NCBI RefSeq assembly: GCF_003675855.1
Contig: NZ_RCIH01000004.1
Span: forward strand, 248,001-312,000
Length of the DNA stretch: 64,000 nucleotides
DNA from: Halostella salina
GTDB lineage: Archaea; Halobacteriota; Halobacteria; Halobacteriales; Natronoarchaeaceae
Direction: 5' to 3'
Part shown: positions 61,055-64,000 of the stretch, one piece after another
Position numbering within the stretch: position 1 is the stretch's first letter
Layout: each line of letters opens with the position of its first letter
Program-made: the position numbers and the translations under genes
The notes under the pieces: model-generated
The model's database searches: none
What the model saw: only the letters and a program-made list of their open reading frames with translations
Told to the model about the DNA's origin: nothing

Positions 61055-61824
61055 GGCCGGTCGGGGACGACGGCGCTCCGGAAGCGGTCCGCGACGGCGT
61101 CCGAGTCGCCGGATCGGACGGTCAGCGCGTCGGCCGCCTCGCGGAACGCCGCGGCGGCGGGCGAGTCGGGGGCGTGTGCCAGCAGCGGCTCGCCGGCGTC
61201 CCGTGCGTCGTGGACCGCCTCGCTCTCCGGCACCGTCGCCAGCGTCGGCCCGTCGAAGTACTCCTCGGTGCGCTCGGCGACGCGCTCGACGCTTCCCTCG
61301 TCGCGCACCTTGTTGAACAGGACGCCCGCGCTCCCCGTGCCGTACGACCGGGCGTACTCGCCGACCTTCAGCGCGTCCGACAGCGCGGGGATCGTCGGCT
61401 GGAGGACGGTGACGATCCGGTCCGCGAGCACGACCGGGAGGACGGCGCTTTTCGACCCCAGCGCGGCCGGGGAGTCGAGCAGCAGCACGTCCGCGTCGGC
61501 TGCGAGCGCCGCCACCACGTCGCGGAGCCGCGTCGGGTCGGCCGCCTCGAAATCCGCGAGGCTCGTCCCACAGGGCACGACCCGCATCCCGAACCGGTCG
61601 TAGGTGGCGTCCTCGACCCCGGCGTCGGTCTCCGACAGCAGGAGGTCGTGGAGCGTCACGTCGACGTCGGCCAGTCCGGCGTGAAACAGCAGGTTCGCGA
61701 GACCGGTGTCGGCGTCGACGACGGTCACGTCGTGGTCCTCGGCCAGCGCCATCCCGAGCGCCAGCGTGCTCGTCGTCTTCCCGGTTCCGCCCTTCCCGCT
61801 TGCCACCGCGAACGCCTCGACCAT
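61051..61824 (-). CDS. MinD/ParA-family ATPase
   Basis: A 257-residue MinD-type ATPase with the deviant Walker A (SGKGGTGKTTST, Lys11 and Lys16), switch motifs VVDADTGLANLLFHAG and VLLLDSPAALGSKSA. There is no obvious C-terminal membrane-targeting helix, so it may need its partner to reach the membrane. MinD-family proteins position cell-division or motility machinery. ATG 61824 is chosen over a TTG at 61830; AATTTTAA on the minus strand (61852-61859) is about 30 bases upstream. Confidence 0.88.
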   Translation of the reverse strand: MVEAFAVASGKGGTGKTTSTLALGMALAEDHDVTVVDADTGLANLLFHAGLADVDVTLHDLLLSETDAGVEDATYDRFGMRVVPCGTSLADFEAADPTRLRDVVAALAADADVLLLDSPAALGSKSAVLPVVLADRIVTVLQPTIPALSDALKVGEYARSYGTGSAGVLFNKVRDEGSVERVAERTEEYFDGPTLATVPESEAVHDARDAGEPLLAHAPDSPAAAAFREAADALTVRSGDSDAVADRFRSAVVPDRP

Positions 61825-61875
61825 CAACAATCGATACAGTCGGTATCCGTGTTAAAATTTCTCCTCTACCGAGAC

Positions 61876-61906
61876 GAAACTCCCAACCGAAAGGAGCGTG
61901 GTGGGG
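61876..61906 (+). repeat. Diverged copy of the tnpB-element left-end hairpin
   Basis: GAAACTCCCA followed 15 bases later by AAGGAGCGTGG parallels GAAGCCCCAC followed 14 bases later by AAGGAGCGTGG at 57385-57409. The stem here is GCGTGG with CCACGC. It may be a remnant of an IS end or a small non-autonomous copy. Confidence 0.45.
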
Positions 61907-61931
61907 TCCCACGCCGAAAGGGGGTGGGGAA

Positions 61932-61945
61932 GGGGGGGGGGGGGG
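61932..61945 (+). repeat. Homopolymer run of 14 G
   Basis: The run follows two further G runs (gggggt and gggga), so a G-quadruplex is possible. It is also a likely site of sequencing error or slippage. Confidence 0.8.
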
Positions 61946-62067
61946 AACGATCCGGGGAACAGCCGGCCCCGGTGCCGTGGCGTCGCCGGGGGTGGGGGGA
62001 AGAACGGCGACGGCCACACTTCCACGGTAACCCGGATTTAGTGTAAAACTTTTGGCCGATCTCCCCC

Positions 62068-63564
62068 TCAATCGCCCTTCTGACGGCCGATCCCGAACCG
62101 GGCGGGCGGGAGGACGCTCCCGACCAGTTCGGCGGCGGCGTCGTACGGCGACTGTACCGGGGTGGGCGGGCGCTCGCCCTCGAACAGCGGGTCGACCAGC
62201 GCTGCCCGGGCGGCGGCGCTGTCGAACAGGCCGTGGAGATAGGTCCCGAGGACGCTCCCGCGTGCGGCACCGCGACCGTCGAACGGCCGCTCGACGGGGC
62301 CGACGGCACGGGTCTCGCCGGCGTGGATCTCGTACCCCTCGACCGTCGCGTTTGCGCCGGCGAGCGGCCCGACACCGTGGAGCCGGCGGGACACGCTGGT
62401 CACCCGCTTTTTCCGCGAGAACTCGGTGACGACCGGCAGGAGGCCGAAGCCGGAGACGGCGTCCGCGCCGTCGGTCGCCCGCTCGACGCCTGCGTTCTCG
62501 ATCCGCTCGCCGAGCATCTGGTAGCCGCCACAGAGGCCGACGACGGGGCCGTCGAACGCCGTCAGGGCCTCGCCAAAGCCCGCGTCGCGGAGCGTGAGCA
62601 GGTCGTCGACGGTGTTTTTCGACCCCGGGAGAACGACCGCGTCGGCGTCGGTCAGTTCCGCGTCCGGTGGGACGTAGGCGACGCGGACGCCGGGTTCGCG
62701 GGCGAGGGGTTCGAGGTCCGTGACGTTCGAGATCCGCGGCGTCCGTGGGACCGCGACGGTGACCGCCCGGGCGTCGGCGACGCCGTCGTCGGCCCCGCGG
62801 ACCGCGCGCTCGCCGACGGGCGGCAGCGAGAGGCTGTCCTCGGCCGGCAGGCCGGGGTCCTCGTACGGGAGGACGCCGAGTATCGGGACGTCGGTGCGCT
62901 CCTCGAACTCGTCGATCCCCGGGTCGAGCAGCGACTCGTCGCCGCGGAACTTGTTGATGACGCAGCCCACCACGCGCTCTCGCACGTCGACGGGGAGCAG
63001 TTCGAGCGTGCCGACGAGGCTGGCGAACACGCCGCCGCGCTCGATGTCCGCGACGAGGAGGACCTCGGCGTCGGCGAAGCGGGCGGTCTCGACGTTCGCC
63101 AGGTCGCGGTCGTGGAGGTTGATCTCGGCGATGGAGCCAGCGCCCTCCGCGACGACCACGTCGTGTTCGGCCGCCAGCCGCCGGTGGGACTCGACCGCGG
63201 CGCTCCGGGCGGTCTCCCAGTGATCCTCGTAGTAGTCGCCGGCCGCGTAGTGGCCGACCGCCTCGCCGTGGACGACGAGTTGGCTCTCGCCCTCGCCGCG
63301 GGGCTTCAGCAGGACGGGGTTGTGGTCGGTCGTCGCGGGCACCCCGGCGGCGCGGGCCTGCACCCACTGGGAGACGCCGACCTCGCCGTACCCGTCGGCG
63401 TCGTCGCCGGCGGTCGGCACCGCCCGGGCGTTGTTGCTCATGTTCTGGGCCTTGAACGGGGCGACGTCGATCCCGCGTTGCGCGAGCAGGCGGCAGAGGC
63501 CCGCAACGACCGTGCTCTTGCCGACGTGGGAGGCGGTGCCGGCGACGAGTATCGTCCGCGTCAT
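62068..63564 (-). CDS. cbiP: Cobyric acid synthase (CbiP/CobQ)
   Basis: A 498-residue glutamine-dependent amidase. The N-terminal ATP-binding part begins [20 protein letters not shown] and includes [13 protein letters not shown]; the C-terminal glutaminase part has the nucleophile in [10 protein letters not shown] and the later His in YEIHAG and YLHGLF. It amidates side chains b, d, e and g of adenosyl-cobyrinic acid a,c-diamide. It lies nine bases behind the cob(I)alamin adenosyltransferase stop, so they form an operon. Confidence 0.95.
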   Translation of the reverse strand: MTRTILVAGTASHVGKSTVVAGLCRLLAQRGIDVAPFKAQNMSNNARAVPTAGDDADGYGEVGVSQWVQARAAGVPATTDHNPVLLKPRGEGESQLVVHGEAVGHYAAGDYYEDHWETARSAAVESHRRLAAEHDVVVAEGAGSIAEINLHDRDLANVETARFADAEVLLVADIERGGVFASLVGTLELLPVDVRERVVGCVINKFRGDESLLDPGIDEFEERTDVPILGVLPYEDPGLPAEDSLSLPPVGERAVRGADDGVADARAVTVAVPRTPRISNVTDLEPLAREPGVRVAYVPPDAELTDADAVVLPGSKNTVDDLLTLRDAGFGEALTAFDGPVVGLCGGYQMLGERIENAGVERATDGADAVSGFGLLPVVTEFSRKKRVTSVSRRLHGVGPLAGANATVEGYEIHAGETRAVGPVERPFDGRGAARGSVLGTYLHGLFDSAAARAALVDPLFEGERPPTPVQSPYDAAAELVGSVLPPARFGIGRQKGD

Positions 63565-63572
63565 TCCTCGGG

Positions 63573-64000
63573 TCAGTACTCGGTTCCCTTCCGGGCCGGT
63601 TGCCCGGCGTCGATGGGGTGTTTCTCCTTCCCTATCTCCGTCACCAGGTCCGCGTGGTCGACGACGTAGTCCGGATGCTCGTGGCCGCCCGTCAGCACGA
63701 GTTCGAGGTCGTCGGGCTTGCGCTCGATCAGGTCGACCACGTCCCCCGGGTCGACGAGGCCCCGGTTCGCCGCGTACAGGATCTCGTCGACGATCAGCAT
63801 GTGGACGCGCTCGCCGTCGATGACGGGGTCGTCGACCAGTTCCCGTGCCCGGGCGAGACCGCCCTTCGCGCGGGCCTCGTGTTCGTCGTCGTCGCTGGTG
63901 CCGAAGCCGTGCCAGCCGTAGTGGCCGCTGTTCTCGAAGGAGTACCGCGGCAGCTCGGCGATCGCGTTGTACTCGCCGCGCACGTCCTCGACGGTGCTCG
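63573..64000 (-). CDS. cobA: Cob(I)alamin adenosyltransferase (CobA/BtuR type), start missing
   Basis: The C-terminal 142 codons of the gene are in the window; the start lies beyond the right edge. [20 protein letters not shown] and [39 protein letters not shown] (Walker B-like) and [20 protein letters not shown] are typical of the CobA/CobO family. It adds the 5'-deoxyadenosyl group to cob(I)alamin, making the cofactor of the mutase at 5933-7618. A GTG at 63983 could be mistaken for a start, but the reading frame is open and conserved further upstream. Confidence 0.9.
   Translation of the reverse strand, partial: STVEDVRGEYNAIAELPRYSFENSGHYGWHGFGTSDDDEHEARAKGGLARARELVDDPVIDGERVHMLIVDEILYAANRGLVDPGDVVDLIERKPDDLELVLTGGHEHPDYVVDHADLVTEIGKEKHPIDAGQPARKGTEY

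Larger units (their letters stand above)
61825..62067. other. Spacer between MinD and cobyric acid synthase, with IS-end-like motif and G14 run
   Basis: No gene is seen. The MinD promoter lies at 61852-61859. From 61876 to 61906 the sequence resembles the left-flank hairpin of the tnpB element (shared AAGGAGCGTGG at 61891-61901), and a run of 14 G residues follows at 61932-61945 within a G-rich stretch. Confidence 0.5.

Noticed and set aside
60437-63367. A 976-codon open frame on the minus strand
   Set aside because: Most of it is the wrong frame across MinD and cobyric acid synthase; it is rich in Arg and Gly as is usual for shadow frames in GC-rich DNA. Only the last 205 codons are a real gene.

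Overview
The window is chromosomal DNA of a halophilic archaeon (class Halobacteria). Evidence seen in the sequence: very high GC; strongly acidic predicted proteins; archaeal core genes (TFB, XPB/Bax1, CetZ, a PAC2 chaperone, KorAB, UbiA-family enzymes); TATA boxes about 27 bp upstream of start codons, as in leaderless haloarchaeal transcripts; and several protein families known mainly from haloarchaea. Genus cannot be assigned. Genes sit tightly on both strands, with many 4-bp (ATGA/GTGA) or TGATG overlaps.

Left part (1-20 kb). The 5' end of an FAD-dependent geranylgeranyl-reductase-like gene abuts a truncated relative. Next are a lipoprotein, korAB (2-oxoacid:ferredoxin oxidoreductase) with a divergent flavin reductase, a degenerate Nudix protein, methylmalonyl-CoA epimerase and the mutase large subunit, a VapBC pair, an acetyl/propionyl-CoA-synthetase-like ligase, four coupled GNAT acetyltransferases, an N-terminal-only AMP-ligase fragment, dnaJ, and a LeuA/CimA synthase behind a promoter with a perfect palindrome at the predicted transcription start.

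Middle (20-42 kb). Here are a bactofilin-like polymer protein, TFB, a YchF-type GTPase, arylamine N-acetyltransferase, a flavin reductase, aldo/keto reductase, a UbiA prenyltransferase, an aminotransferase, a PAC2 protein, a split NOP-type RNA methyltransferase with its PUA partner, Bax1 (DUF790) and XPB, grpE-dnaK, a FemAB-like protein, proline dehydrogenase, CetZ, and a tRNA-Ser(CGA) whose 3' end is duplicated 118 bp away.

Right part (42-64 kb). A MoxR ATPase converges on a four-gene DUF4129/DUF7269/DUF58/DUF7519-type operon. A seven-gene, fully overlapping type IV pilus-like operon follows (secretion ATPase, TadC-like membrane protein, five pilin-like proteins that each carry a PibD-like cleavage site). 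Then come a histidine kinase with an intact LOV flavin motif, a stand-alone TnpB transposon with structured flanks, a secreted CARDB-like surface protein, a MinD-family ATPase with an overlapping partner, cobyric acid synthase and the start-truncated cob(I)alamin adenosyltransferase.

Links between genes: cobalamin adenosylation at the right end supplies the cofactor of the mutase near the left end; DnaJ, GrpE and DnaK form one chaperone system though dnaJ lies 19 kb from grpE-dnaK; CetZ, MinD and the bactofilin-like protein are all cell-shape or positioning candidates. No CRISPR array, rRNA or intact transposase other than TnpB was seen. The best candidates for something under-described are the five-pilin operon, the LOV kinase, the tRNA-Ser scar, the TnpB flanking structures with a diverged copy next to a G14 run, and the palindrome-rich promoters.
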